Assembly (NCBI GenBank): GCA_004014935.1
Contig: CP025324.1
Span: 2,170,501 to 2,234,500, forward strand
DNA: 64,000 nt
Reading direction: 5' to 3'
Source of the DNA: Saccharomycopsis malanga
Lineage: Eukaryota > Ascomycota > Saccharomycetes > Ascoideales > Saccharomycopsidaceae
The notes beneath the pieces were generated by a model. It was not told the origin of the DNA and did no database searches. It saw nothing but the letters and a program-made list of their open reading frames with translations. Below, one piece after another: positions 27,637 through 37,771 of the stretch (the first letter of the stretch is position 1; each line of letters opens with the position of its first letter). A program made the translations under genes and the position numbers.

Positions 27637-29051
27637 TTTCTTGAAAACATTTTAAATTCTTAAAGTACAATTACTATTTAGTCCCAAATATTTAACAAAT
27701 TATCCTATTTGTTAAAAGAACATTTAATCGAGATAATTGTTCGAAAATCAGAATTATTTTTATCGAATTTAAATAAATGCTTATGAAAAGTATTGGAGTT
27801 TAGGCCGTTAGATAACTTCGGTGACAAGTCATCCAAGTCTGGCTCTGGTATTTATATGCAATGTCAAATACCAGCAACGAATAATAGCTATTTGTAATAA
27901 TTAAGGGGTTTTTTTTGTCAATGAAAAATGAGAAATAACAATGATAGATTATTTTTGCAACAGGTTTCTGTTAAAAAAGGGCTCTTATAGATTAAAATCT
28001 ATTAGTTTTCAAGTTATAATACTGGCTTTGTAATGAAATACAAGTCTAAAGAAACAGATACAGAATGAGCTAAGTAGTGTGTAGAACTGGTGAATGTCCA
28101 AAATGGACAAATATTCTCTGGCAAAAGGTTGTTGGCTCGTGAAGAAATTACATTAAAATAGGATGTTGTGTTATTTTATTAGTATGTATACAAACAGGAT
28201 AATGGTCTTTTATCACCAAATAATCCATTGAGCTACTGTAAAGCAAGGGAAACGATTGGAAGAATTCTATAACCAACTGGGTCAAGAAAATATAGCAATA
28301 ACATAGAAATTTACAACCAGTATTGCACTTTTGATTTATTTATAGAGCCAAGTTATAAAAAATCTTTTTTTTTCTTGCTCAATTTACTTTTATATCTATT
28401 ATTTTCCCTCAGGATCACTATATATAACAGTCCTACTTGACAAAACCCTTTTCTTACTGGAAACCGTTTAGTGGAGAATTCTGCACGATCATGGGTGTAA
28501 CAAGGGGAACTGTTTATTCTTCAAGGGATACCACACCACCCTAACATAGTTTGTTTTTATTCAACATTAGGAAGATTTAGACATATATGTTACCCACATG
28601 ATTTACATGTTATATATATTTTACTATGGACATTTTTAATGCTTAAAATTCCGCAAAATAGTGGTAAGTATTCTGGTACTCAGTCTATGAGGCTTGTCAA
28701 GGTTTAAATTAGAAAGAAGATACCATCACCGACAAACAAACTTATTTTTATCACATTATGTAAACTAAAGTATAATAATGCACTCAATAACAAAAATTTC
28801 CACTTCTACCCAGTATTCATGTTACATATAGATGAAATTTAGCTATTTAATACCTCTAATATTAAGATAGTTTTGTACTGTACCTTTAAACAGAAGAGTG
28901 TTCGACTAGGCTTTCTTATTTTTGTTTATGAAAGTGAATAGCAAAAATTGATGGTAAAAAGAAGGCATAAAAGCATAGTTTTCTGGATTTTCATCTCTTT
29001 ACATTGTTCAAAAACTAAACTACGAAACTGATGCAAAAAAAAAAGAATGAA
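27637..29051. other. 1.4 kb between two tRNA genes, no gene recognised
   Basis: AT-rich, no supported reading frame, no SINE-like copy, no clear LTR ends. Regions next to tRNA genes often collect transposon remains, so old decayed sequence is possible, but I see no diagnostic motif. Confidence 0.5.
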
Positions 29052-29133
29052 CGACAACGGCAGGACTCGAACCTGCGCGGGCAAAGCCCAAAAGATTTCT
29101 AATCTTTCTCCTTAACCGCTCGGACACGTTGCC
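29052..29133 (-). tRNA. tRNA-Ser: tRNA-Ser(AGA)
   Basis: Minus strand, 82 nt: GGCAACGTGTCCGAGCGGTT, AAGGAGAAAGATTAGAAATC with anticodon AGA, long variable arm GGGCTTTGCCCGC, box B GGTTCGAGTCC and 3' end GTTGTCG. The acceptor stem GGCAACG/CGTTGTC pairs with a single G:T. Nearly identical to S. cerevisiae tRNA-Ser(AGA). No intron. This is a normal serine tRNA and not the CAG-reading one of CUG-Ser yeasts. Confidence 0.96.
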
Positions 29134-29618
29134 ATTTGATGAAAATTTTCAAGATGAAAAAAATATACTGGGCTAATCAAACAGCATTGTATAACGGTTA
29201 TGCAATGCAATGCGGTCTACATCGGGAATTTATCATGTATACGTGCATATATGATACATAATAGTGCATGATATTGCATATATATATTGCCAATAATCGA
29301 ATGGCTAACTGGAACTCGAACATATGTGGATGTGAAGAACGAGAAACAGATAATCACAACTTGAATGTTTTTTTTTATTGAATATCATAAGGCTTCAAGC
29401 CAACCAATGTGTGAAAGTTGTAAAGCCTTGTGAATTGCCCATATTCAAGGCTCAAGGTGAGTTAAAACAAATACCATCACTCATAACCATAACATATATA
29501 GAATATGTCCTGGTTATATTTCAAGGTGAATAAATAGGTGATTTAAGCATTGGGTAATGTCATTTATCGATTATATAATTTATGGATTGTATTGCTGTCA
29601 GTTGGAAGGTATTGAAAT
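29134..29618. promoter_or_regulatory. Upstream region of the NSRP1-like gene with TGCAT words
   Basis: From 29202 to 29282 there are several words: TTATGCAATGCAATGCGG, CGTGCATATATG, AGTGCATGATATTGCATAT. No reading frame is supported. The remainder is AT-rich. Confidence 0.35.
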
Positions 29619-30674
29619 ATGAATTTTAAGTTAAATAAGTCGAAAAGCAACAAGAATAGGGGCAATTCAAAACCACAGTTTCAGCAGCCAGTGACATCAG
29701 TATTTGGTGATGAAAGCGATGGGGAACAAGACAGAGATACTGATGTTGCTGAAGAGAATATAGAGATTGAAAAGCAGAGGCACCGAAAAGTAGAGGAGGA
29801 AAAACGTCACCGAAAAGAAACAAGTGCTCAGATAGAAAGTCAAGCGAAAAAGATTCAACAACAAGCAGCACTTGAAGTTGCTATGCAAAAGGAGATGGAC
29901 CCACTGGTTTATCATTATGATGAGGTTTACGACCAATTACAATCTAAAAGAGAACGGCAGCGAGAAGCGGCAGCTAGTCTGTCGTCAGCAGCACATCATC
30001 TTGAGGCATTACTTCGGTCGAAGAAGGAGAAAGAGATGAGTAGAGAGATTGCACGCGAGTTGAAAAACCAACAAAACATCAAGGATGAGGAGGCCAAGTA
30101 TGGACAGGTGGAGACGTTTCATACCAAAGCGTATAAGAAGCAGCAGGAGGGATTGAAAGAAGTGAAGGAGGAACAACAAAGAGTGTTGAAAGAAGATATG
30201 AAAGAACCACCTAAAATGCGTGCTGGTGGTTTACGTGGATTGTACATGCAGTTTTTAGATGATGAAGATGAAGATGGGGATGAGGATGTAGCTGGAAGCA
30301 AGCAAAGTGAAAAAATTACAGAGAAAATTGAGTTTTCTCAAGACAAGTCGCCATCTGGTACACGAAATATCTATGATGACACTGACAGTGAGAATAACGA
30401 TGAAACAAATGCTGCTGGGTTGAGTCTTGATGCTGGGTTGAACATTACTGCTGAGAAACAAGAAGGTGTGTCGTCCCAGTCTGTTCAAACGGAAGAAGAG
30501 TCAAATAATGGTGAAACAGTAAGTTTCATTAATAATTTGAGCAGTAGTCGTTCAAGACCCAAGGGCAAGTTGGATAAAGAGCAAAAAATCCGTATTTTCT
30601 TGAGCAGTGTAATGCGAAAGGAAGAAATTGAAACGATACGAGAACGATACAAGGAGAGAAAAAGGCTGGTATAA
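29619..30674 (+). CDS. NSRP1/CCDC55-like putative splicing factor
   Basis: A 351-residue protein of the nuclear speckle splicing regulator family (NSRP1_N, formerly DUF2040). The family signature is at residues about 88-190: MDPLVYHYDEVYDQLQSKRE, then a helical block with YGQVETFHTKAYKKQQEGLK. A long Glu/Lys/Arg coiled coil covers about residues 50-200. An acidic patch follows (FLDDEDEDGDEDV). It ends with a conserved-looking RERYKERKRLV. Human NSRP1 affects splice-site choice. The role of the yeast homologues is not established. I do not know an S. cerevisiae counterpart. The start ATG at 29619 is the first in the frame. Confidence 0.78.
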   Translation: MNFKLNKSKSNKNRGNSKPQFQQPVTSVFGDESDGEQDRDTDVAEENIEIEKQRHRKVEEEKRHRKETSAQIESQAKKIQQQAALEVAMQKEMDPLVYHYDEVYDQLQSKRERQREAAASLSSAAHHLEALLRSKKEKEMSREIARELKNQQNIKDEEAKYGQVETFHTKAYKKQQEGLKEVKEEQQRVLKEDMKEPPKMRAGGLRGLYMQFLDDEDEDGDEDVAGSKQSEKITEKIEFSQDKSPSGTRNIYDDTDSENNDETNAAGLSLDAGLNITAEKQEGVSSQSVQTEEESNNGETVSFINNLSSSRSRPKGKLDKEQKIRIFLSSVMRKEEIETIRERYKERKRLV

Positions 30675-31464
30675 ATACTAGTTTGTAAGAATGATGAGAA
30701 ATAGTAATAAATGAGAAACAGTGTACCATTGGTGGGGAACTTCTATATGTTTCCAGTCCTACCATTTCAGTGAGTTGTGAAGATAAATTAGAAAGGAGAA
30801 GGTTTTTTATTAATAGGTTATTTAACTTAATACGTGATACCGAAAAAAAAAACATATGTAAAGGACAAAACAAGTTCAAAGCAGGAAAAAAAGTGTATAG
30901 AGAGAGGACGGTAAATTCAAGTATTAGAAAGTCATGATTAGGTGTAATATTATCAACCTATAACAATCCATTCAGGTATACATCATAACAAACAAGCAAT
31001 CGAGTTAGTTCTACGTATATAGACGTTTCCATAATGATTACACAGCTAGCAATATAACTTTAGCTACGTAAACAAGAGCAAAAATGAAAACATAAAATTG
31101 AGGCAAGATTAATAATTTGGAAACAAAGCGATAATCCTTTTGTTGAAATGTTTTTTTTTTTTTAGTTTTTTTTAAATTTTTTTTTGATTTTTTCATTTCT
31201 GATAAAAAAGCAAAATTAGCAAAAACAAGAGATCAATGCTTGGACATTAATAATCATTAAGAGTTGTAGAAGAATATCAAAGATGGGAGGAAAACGTAAA
31301 ACTAACATCGCAAGAGATAAACAAAATTAAAAGTGGCAAATTAAGAGGGACATAAAACATAGGCAAATAGACAAAGAATACAAGATATAAATTTATCAAT
31401 GATGCAAACGTCATGATAAAGCAGTGCTATGGCTGATTAGATGGAGGAAATGGCGTAAAAGACT
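30675..31464. other. Convergent 3' flanks, no gene seen
   Basis: Between the NSRP1-like gene and YTP1. It includes a T-rich stretch at 31148-31190. No coding frame or RNA gene recognised. Confidence 0.5.
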
Positions 31465-33390
31465 CTATGCTTTGATTTTCAACCATTCTCTCCAGAAGAG
31501 CAAGGTCATTTCCCAGCCCATCAACAAGGCAACAAGACCAACGCTAACGTTCAAAGTAAACATTGGGGTAAGGCCTCTGTATTCCAAAGCCTGAACAGCT
31601 TGGTCAGTGCTTTCCATAAAGATCAAACCGCCACAGAGCAAAGCGCTAGATACCAACAATTCAGTGAATGGTCTCATTGGCTTATGTACGCTGGAGTTTC
31701 TTGCTTCATATTTTGAATTTTTGGTGAAGAGACAAAGTATATAGGTGATACATCTAATTACAGCACCGTAGGAAAGCATGTAGCCCCATTGGACGTGAAT
31801 CTGGGTGGAGACAGGCGATGATTGAGCATGTTGTGACATCAAAATGCCAGTCCAAAAAATGGTGAACACAGGAAATGGGTTTGGAGAAAAGCCAGGGGAA
31901 GCATAATGGATTTGTTTGTTTGGATGGCCATCATTATCGTAGTTTTCCATAACTTTTCTGAATCTCCATTCTGACAAGTAGACTTCAGTCAACAAGCCAC
32001 ACAAGCCGCCACCAATATACATGAATGCAATTGAAGCGTGTTGCAAGTCTTTAGCAGCCCATTCACCTCCGGGATTGGATAGATGTTCCAAAAAAACATT
32101 GGTGGAACCGTAGAAAAAGATTAAGAAACTTTCAATGAATTCCATGGTGAGCAAGCCTTTTGGACCATATTTGATGAGCCAAGATTTGTGGTGTTGTTTT
32201 TCACTTGTTTTAAACTTGATGGTGTTCCATGCAAGACCTTCGTCCACCCAACAACCACAGTATCTAGCCAAAGAAACCAAACCCAAGGTGAAAAACACAC
32301 CGCCTTTGATGAAATGAGCTAACAAATTGAAAACTTTGTTTCCTTGGCCCATCAAGTTACCAACAGCAACGCCAGTGCCGGCGTAAACCATCAAGTAGCC
32401 CAAAAGAGGATAGTTTAACAAAGTAAAGACCAACCAACTGAAGCTGCCGAAACGTTTCAACCCAACCTGGACAAAGCTGCTGCCAAAAAGCTTTCTATAA
32501 ACGGTGTCTCTTTTTTGAGAAGCAGCCTTGAAAGAGCTTTTTTTCTCCATGACATAGTCAGGGTTGATTAAACCAGCGTTTTCGGCATCATTGAGATTGT
32601 CGGAATAGCCAATATGGTCATCGGAAGAACTGTTGCTTTCGACTTCAAAGTTTTCGTCGATTCTAGCAAGAGTTGCTTCAGAATTTCTATTTAGAGTTGA
32701 AGGTCTTGGGCTGTTAGCAAACGAAATGCGTTCTACTGCATGATCAGCATGGATATCATACAATGTAGACGAAGGACTGACACTGGAGGAACCGCGCTGG
32801 TGGGTGTAGTTTTTCAAAGGAATAAAACTGTATTGGCCTGTGGCCTCAGCAGCATTCGAAGAGAGCCATTTATGAGCATAGGTGAATACTGCACTGACAT
32901 AATGGACAATAACGACAAGAAACAAAATGTAGGACATTCTGGTATATGCGTTCTTGGGATAAAGTTGGCTGCTAACCGAGGATCCGAAAATTGCGAGTGA
33001 AAATAGCGCGCCAAGCACTGTAAGCAAGTTGAGTGTCAAGGCTGCCAAGTACCATTTGGAGGCAACATTGTTGAGCACCAAGGTGATTGGATATAGGAAT
33101 ATTATGTATGCTGAGGTCAACGAGACATGTGCGGCAAGAGCTGCCTTGTTACCGCCGGCCACATTGAAAAAAGTCGTGGTATTGTAAGCCTCCCAATATG
33201 CTCTTTCCTCAGGATACAATTCGGTTTGCAAGATAGGCACTCCATGGTGCATGTGTGAACGATGAGGCACTGGTTCCAATTTTTCCTGTGAATTGTTATG
33301 GCTGGCTGCCATTGCCATGCCATGATGGTCATCAGCAAGCCCTGCAACTATACTTGCAAGCACAAGTGTGCAAAGAAGATGGTATTTCAT
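31465..33390 (-). CDS. YTP1: Ytp1-like multi-pass membrane protein
   Basis: A 641-residue polytopic membrane protein. It starts at the ATG at 33390 (MKYHLLCTLVLASIVAGLA, a signal peptide), since the codon three positions upstream is TTG. A His/Met-rich segment (DDHHGMAMAASHN, HRSHMHHG) follows, reminiscent of copper-binding motifs. Then come about ten hydrophobic segments, interrupted by a Ser-rich loop near residues 200-275. The N-terminal block (LAAHVSLTSAYIIFLYPITL) and the C-terminal block (SQHAQSSPVSTQIHVQWGYM; FWREWLK) fit the Ytp1 family (DUF2427/DUF2431), distantly like cytochrome b561. Function is unknown. S. cerevisiae Ytp1 is shorter (459). Confidence 0.82.
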   Translation of the reverse strand: MKYHLLCTLVLASIVAGLADDHHGMAMAASHNNSQEKLEPVPHRSHMHHGVPILQTELYPEERAYWEAYNTTTFFNVAGGNKAALAAHVSLTSAYIIFLYPITLVLNNVASKWYLAALTLNLLTVLGALFSLAIFGSSVSSQLYPKNAYTRMSYILFLVVIVHYVSAVFTYAHKWLSSNAAEATGQYSFIPLKNYTHQRGSSSVSPSSTLYDIHADHAVERISFANSPRPSTLNRNSEATLARIDENFEVESNSSSDDHIGYSDNLNDAENAGLINPDYVMEKKSSFKAASQKRDTVYRKLFGSSFVQVGLKRFGSFSWLVFTLLNYPLLGYLMVYAGTGVAVGNLMGQGNKVFNLLAHFIKGGVFFTLGLVSLARYCGCWVDEGLAWNTIKFKTSEKQHHKSWLIKYGPKGLLTMEFIESFLIFFYGSTNVFLEHLSNPGGEWAAKDLQHASIAFMYIGGGLCGLLTEVYLSEWRFRKVMENYDNDGHPNKQIHYASPGFSPNPFPVFTIFWTGILMSQHAQSSPVSTQIHVQWGYMLSYGAVIRCITYILCLFTKNSKYEARNSSVHKPMRPFTELLVSSALLCGGLIFMESTDQAVQALEYRGLTPMFTLNVSVGLVALLMGWEMTLLFWREWLKIKA

Positions 33391-34760
33391 GGTAGTCAAT
33401 TCTGGTTTCCAAATGTCTTGAAATGTTCAACAATAATACTGCTGGAAATTGGCCAAAAAAATCACAGTACCAATTGAAATCAAAAGGTTTCACAAGATTT
33501 CACAAGGTTTCGCCTGCCAAATTACAAAATAGGAATTTGTAGCCCTCTTATATCATATAGTGGACGATCAGCCTCAAATAGTAGTGTACTGGAAAGAGTT
33601 AAAAAAAAAGGCGTGATGAGCATATGCATATTCATGCAAAGCCCAAGTCTTCGGAATACTCGGACAAATTTTTTTTTCCTACAGTTTTTTCACTTGTATT
33701 GGTTATTCAATCAGCATATTACATGGTATATATTATGGTATATATTACATAATGATAAGATCTAGACACCCATATTGCTAAAAACCGGTTTACTGTTGTA
33801 ATCGAACCTGTAGTGTTCAACTATTGCCCGACGGAAAGTATACTTTCCGATATGTATCGTAATATCCATCGGATGTCAAAGCTGCCCTTGCCATATCCGA
33901 AACCTTCTTTATATGGTCTTCACCCCTTTTCTGCTACAAGCGTTTTGGACATGTCGGTGCTCGGCCGTAAGTGGTGCTTTTAAGTAGTCGTTTCCGGGCA
34001 ACAATATATTTCTAAGAGCTAAGTAGTGGAAAAGCTGCACGCCAAGACACTAGGTAATCAAATGATCTCCGTAGTTAACAATAGACGAACATTTTGGCAG
34101 AACCTTGTGGAATCCAATGGAACAGAAAAACTGCTGACTAAAGTCCAATTGCATAGGATTTAATTACTTCAACTGGCATTGGCGTGTTTTTAGTAAAATA
34201 ACTATCCTGGGATAACTCAACCCTTCTCCGCTTTATATCAACTTTTTTTAAGATTCCCTTGTGAATACATCTTTTGGTTTTTGAAAGTGACACCAACGAT
34301 CATATATATGCCTTGCCATTGACTAATACTACTCAACTACATAATCCTTGTCATAGATTGACTCCCACCAAAAACAGTCCTATTACTACACACTTGAACC
34401 GCCAATCAAGCACCCTGCTTTCATATGATTCTTCCATTTTACACATATCCTCATTTGGAAGACTCTCTGTTAACCCAGTTCACCTCCTTTGAAAGCCAAT
34501 CAGTGCACATCTTTCATATAACGCCATTGCGCCCATAAAATTGCGCATCGGCCAGTCTCAAATTATGCCCGCCAATGCAGGTATCACGTTGCCGTTAAAT
34601 ACCGTTTTTTCATCATATTGAAAAAATCACATGACTCTCAGTGAATTCGCTGAAATATTTTCTACCATAGACATACATTGGTTTTAGCTGATTATCAACC
34701 ATAGTGTTGATAATAAATATAGATACAATAAAAAAAATAATTGATAGCAGTATATCCACC
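33391..34760. other. 1.4-kb divergent promoter region of YTP1 and MPP6
   Basis: No supported gene. It holds a perfect 18-bp palindrome at 33832-33849 (listed separately), ATGCA words near 33617-33640 (CATATGCATATTCATGCA), and a TATA-like CTTTATAT at about 34230. The size suggests a strongly regulated YTP1 promoter. Confidence 0.45.
33832..33849. promoter_or_regulatory. Perfect palindrome CGG-N12-CCG
   Basis: CGGAAAGTATACTTTCCG is an exact 18-bp inverted repeat with terminal CGG/CCG, the layout recognised by dimeric Zn2Cys6 factors. It lies 442 bp upstream of the YTP1 ATG. The cognate factor is unknown. Confidence 0.5.
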
Positions 34761-35390
34761 ATGTCGGGCGTCTCTTCGAGGGTTTTGAATATGAAATTCA
34801 TGCGCCAGGCGCTGAAGAAGGAGGAAAAGAAGCAAGAAATTGTAAAACAGAAGAAAGCAAAGGATGCGTCTCAATGGTCCATATCTGCCAAAGTCGAGTC
34901 GTTCAAGCTGAAAAAAGAAGCCGTTGATGATGAAAACAAACCATACAACACCGCATTCCAGTCTGTGGGGTACAGTAACATGCAAGACTTCTTTGAAGAC
35001 AGTGATGACAGTGATAACGACTCCGATGAGGATAGCCCTGCTCTTGTAGGAAGAAAAGTGTTTGGTGCTGCTGAAAAGTCAGACGATGATGACAGTATAA
35101 AGCAGGACATTCTTATAAGCGAGACCAGAATAAAAGATGATAGTAAAAGTAATAAAAGTAGCAAGAAAACTGATGTCAAAATGCAGTTGTTAAAAGAATT
35201 AAAGAAACAGCCCAAGCAAGAAGAAGATGTAAAGCCCGATCATCTTGTAACTCAGCAGGGTGTTATACCTTCAGTACAAAACTTTCTTAATGGAATTGAT
35301 AGTGTTTCTACAGGGGAGAAAAGAAAAGCCACTGATCAGCAACAGCAGAAAGCATCTAAAAAGTCAAAGAAGAAGAAGAAGAACAAATAA
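34761..35390 (+). CDS. MPP6: Nuclear exosome cofactor Mpp6
   Basis: A 209-residue protein from the ATG at 34761 (MSGVSSRVLNMKFMR). The frame is open further upstream but the family begins here: S. cerevisiae Mpp6 has SSRVMNMKFMKFG at the same place. Mpp6 binds RNA and links the nuclear exosome (Rrp40/Rrp6) to Mtr4 for degradation of pre-rRNA and cryptic transcripts. The rest is charged and disordered, with a VGRKVFG motif about mid-way that matches SGRKTFG of yeast Mpp6, and a lysine-rich nuclear-localisation C-terminus (KKSKKKKKNK). Confidence 0.85.
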   Translation: MSGVSSRVLNMKFMRQALKKEEKKQEIVKQKKAKDASQWSISAKVESFKLKKEAVDDENKPYNTAFQSVGYSNMQDFFEDSDDSDNDSDEDSPALVGRKVFGAAEKSDDDDSIKQDILISETRIKDDSKSNKSSKKTDVKMQLLKELKKQPKQEEDVKPDHLVTQQGVIPSVQNFLNGIDSVSTGEKRKATDQQQQKASKKSKKKKKNK

Positions 35391-35527
35391 CAGTCATAGA
35401 AGTAATAGGTAGAAGCAAGCAGGCTTGCTGTTTAATATGCATTAACATTTTGTATTATTAGAACATTTTATATCGACGATACACAATATATTTTATCAGG
35501 GGAAATTGTATCTAATGTAATACTATT
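35391..35527. other. MPP6 3' flank
   Basis: Short AT-rich flank running up to the target-site repeat of the next SINE-like copy. Nothing else seen. Confidence 0.4.
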
Positions 35528-35537
35528 TGGTAATATA

Positions 35538-35775
35538 GCCGCTGGGCCGGATGGCTCAGTGGCTGGTGCTTTTGGAGAAGAGACAAACGGCCTGGCAGGA
35601 TAGTTAAACCGTTAGTATTTTCGAAAACGAGAAATCAGATTTAACAGGCTCAAGAGTGAGTCGATTATGATTAACAAGTCATGATTGGGGTTTCCCCACT
35701 AGATTTTACCAAGTCCCTTAAGATATGGCGTGTATATACGAAACTGATATTTACTGAGCTTAAGATATTGTTAAC
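35538..35775 (+). mobile_element. SINE-like element, box-B-less subfamily, with target-site repeat
   Basis: Head GCCGCTGGGCCGGATGGCTC with box A TGGCTCAGTGG; duplicated segment (TTTTGGAGAAGAGACAAACG GCCTGGCAGG, then TATTTTCGAAAACGAG); GAGTCGATTATGATTAACAA; CATGATTGGGGTTTCCCCAC; ATTTTACCAAGTCCCTTAAG; GGCGTGTATATACGAAACTG; TTTACTGAGCTTAAGATATT. Short direct repeats flank it: TGGTAATATA (35528-35537) and TGGTAATACA (35776-35785), 9 of 10. Tail very short. Confidence 0.82.
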
Positions 35776-35785
35776 TGGTAATACA

Positions 35786-36643
35786 TATATGTTGCCGATG
35801 TATTTTCGCACCAATAGTGGTAAGTTCCAAATTTTCAATACCAAGATCTTGTGGTTACAAATTTTTGACAAATGAAAGAGCTTTTTGTAATTTATACCTG
35901 GATTGATAAAATCACAATCACGGTAATCCAGACAACTTATATTCTATTCAAAAGATTGAAGCATTTGCATATATGAGATTATCATCGATACTATAACACT
36001 ATCAAATCCTCAATGTAAATAGCAATTCTTTTCATCGTCAATTCAATTACGGTTAGTATTATCTTTTCTACTTCTTCTCTTGTATACTTTCTATATATTT
36101 TCGCTTTTCTATCAACCCCTTTATAGCCCAGGTTTTTAACATTTTTATACAGTTTCACCTGTTTACTTCCCCAAACTACATACATTCACCTTTCAATCAA
36201 TACAAGCATGTAACGAAACGTAACAAATGTATTCTTATAGTTATGTATACTAAAAAAGAAATCAAGCTGAAGTAAAACCAATAACCAGAGAAAAAAAAAA
36301 GCACAGCTAAATAAAAAGGAAAAATACAGAGCTAGAATCAAAGTAAAAAAAAAAAAATAAAAAAATGTAATGAGTAAAACACAATTGTGCAAAAGACAAA
36401 CTCAATCAACCTGCCAACAATATGGAAAAGTCACGGCAACAACAAAAATCGGAAATGATACGTAGGTGAACTTGATGAAACGAAATGAGTTAAGCAAAAG
36501 ACTTGAGTAGTAGAATACAAACTAATACCTTTTCAAGCGTTCTAATGAATAGCGTTAATATGCAAACTGTAAACCTCTAGACATAATATAGGCATCAAAC
36601 AAAGAAACATTTGGGGAATGCTATCAAATATAAAGTTCATGCC
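35786..36643. other. Intergenic between SINE-like copy and transporter gene, no gene seen
   Basis: The 3' flank of the transporter gene, A-rich on the plus strand (36260-36370). No supported coding frame. Confidence 0.5.
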
Positions 36644-37771
36644 TTAAAGACGTCTATTCTCACGGCCTTCTTCTTCATTTAAAGTGGTCAAACCCACCGA
36701 CTCTTCATTATCCAAGCTGAACAAACTGTGACTATTAGAGCCGACTCTTCTGTGCAATTGTAGAGATCTTCTAATTGAAACGCCTCCTCCGACCCCATTA
36801 TCCAATGGAATGTCTCCTGTCAATGTCTTACCAGTACCGAACAAATGAGCACCTTCTTCTTCTGTACTGACAGGCAACAAGTCTTCATTCTTATGTTTTC
36901 TAGAGATGTTCAACAAGTAGACACCCAAGAAGATGATGACAAACCCGCAGATAAGAGAGATGATATTGATAGAGGACGTGGTGTTGAAGCCTCTAAACAA
37001 GATGAAAGAAGCAACCAAAGTAGCAGTGGTGAAGGAGACATAATAAAGTGGATTAACAATGGAAGTGTCAAATTGGTCCAATGCTTTATTAAAATAATTC
37101 ATTTGGGTCAATATACAAAAGACCACGACAATTATGAAAAAGTAGGTGGAGAGATATGTAAACTGGTTGTTTCCGTTGAAAGTCAACTTCAAAGCAATGC
37201 CAAAGGCTTTGATAGACATGACGGAAATGGAACCGACAGTAGAACAGATGGAAATGTAAATTACAGGATTCTTATGGCCATGTTTTGGAGCAACCTTATA
37301 AATCATAAAAGTTGCAAAAACAGCCACAGCTAAACAATAGATTATAAAACCAGGTCTCAACGCATAATCAAGAATCTCGTCAACTGTTGCAATCTCCTTG
37401 TCCGGTGGAGCATGAAGAACAATGATTACAGAACCTAATATACAAATAGCACATCCCATCTTACCCAAAGTGCCCAATTCTTCTTTCAAAAAGATTGCGG
37501 CCAAAATGGCACCAATAATAACAGAAAGTGCACCCAAGGGCGTCACAAGAATGGCAGGAGCAAATGTGTATGCTGCAAAGTTGGCAATCTCTCCTACTGC
37601 CATGGTTGCAATACCAGCCCACCAAATTGGGTTTTTCAAATATTCATAGCCTTTACCTTCAAAGCCCTGGTTCTGGGCATCCATAAGTCCTTTTTTTGTG
37701 ATGATAAACGACGTTCCAATCGCTAACGATGAGGACATCGCAAGCCCTAATCCAATGTATTTCTCCTCCAT
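36644..37771 (-). CDS. NIPA-type magnesium transporter family protein
   Basis: A 375-residue membrane protein of the NIPA family (DUF803, drug/metabolite transporter superfamily). About nine hydrophobic helices run from residue 6 to 295. Family motifs are IGTSFIITKKGLMDA near the start, FAPAILVTPLGALSVIIGAI, FLKEELGTLGKMGC, and late QMNYFNKALDQFDTSIVNP with PLYYV. Mammalian NIPA1/2 carry Mg2+ across plasma or endosomal membranes. Substrate in this yeast is inferred from family. The C-terminal 80 residues are a cytosolic Ser/Glu-rich tail (SIRRSLQLHRR, basic cluster). Confidence 0.9.
   Translation of the reverse strand: MEEKYIGLGLAMSSSLAIGTSFIITKKGLMDAQNQGFEGKGYEYLKNPIWWAGIATMAVGEIANFAAYTFAPAILVTPLGALSVIIGAILAAIFLKEELGTLGKMGCAICILGSVIIVLHAPPDKEIATVDEILDYALRPGFIIYCLAVAVFATFMIYKVAPKHGHKNPVIYISICSTVGSISVMSIKAFGIALKLTFNGNNQFTYLSTYFFIIVVVFCILTQMNYFNKALDQFDTSIVNPLYYVSFTTATLVASFILFRGFNTTSSINIISLICGFVIIFLGVYLLNISRKHKNEDLLPVSTEEEGAHLFGTGKTLTGDIPLDNGVGGGVSIRRSLQLHRRVGSNSHSLFSLDNEESVGLTTLNEEEGRENRRL

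Noticed and set aside
27637-29051. Centromere or LTR remnant between the two tRNA genes
   Set aside because: No inverted repeats, no TG...CA ends with flanking duplication, no coding traces. Only AT-rich DNA.
34274-34492. 72-codon frame upstream of MPP6
   Set aside because: Low-complexity Thr/Ser/His composition, no family match, and within the promoter region.
34704-34760. Upstream in-frame extension of MPP6
   Set aside because: The extra 19 residues are not part of the family; the conserved start MSGVSSRVLNMKFM is at 34761.
36845-37333. 162-codon plus-strand frame opposite the NIPA-type gene
   Set aside because: Antisense shadow; no recognisable domain and its composition mirrors membrane codons of the real gene.
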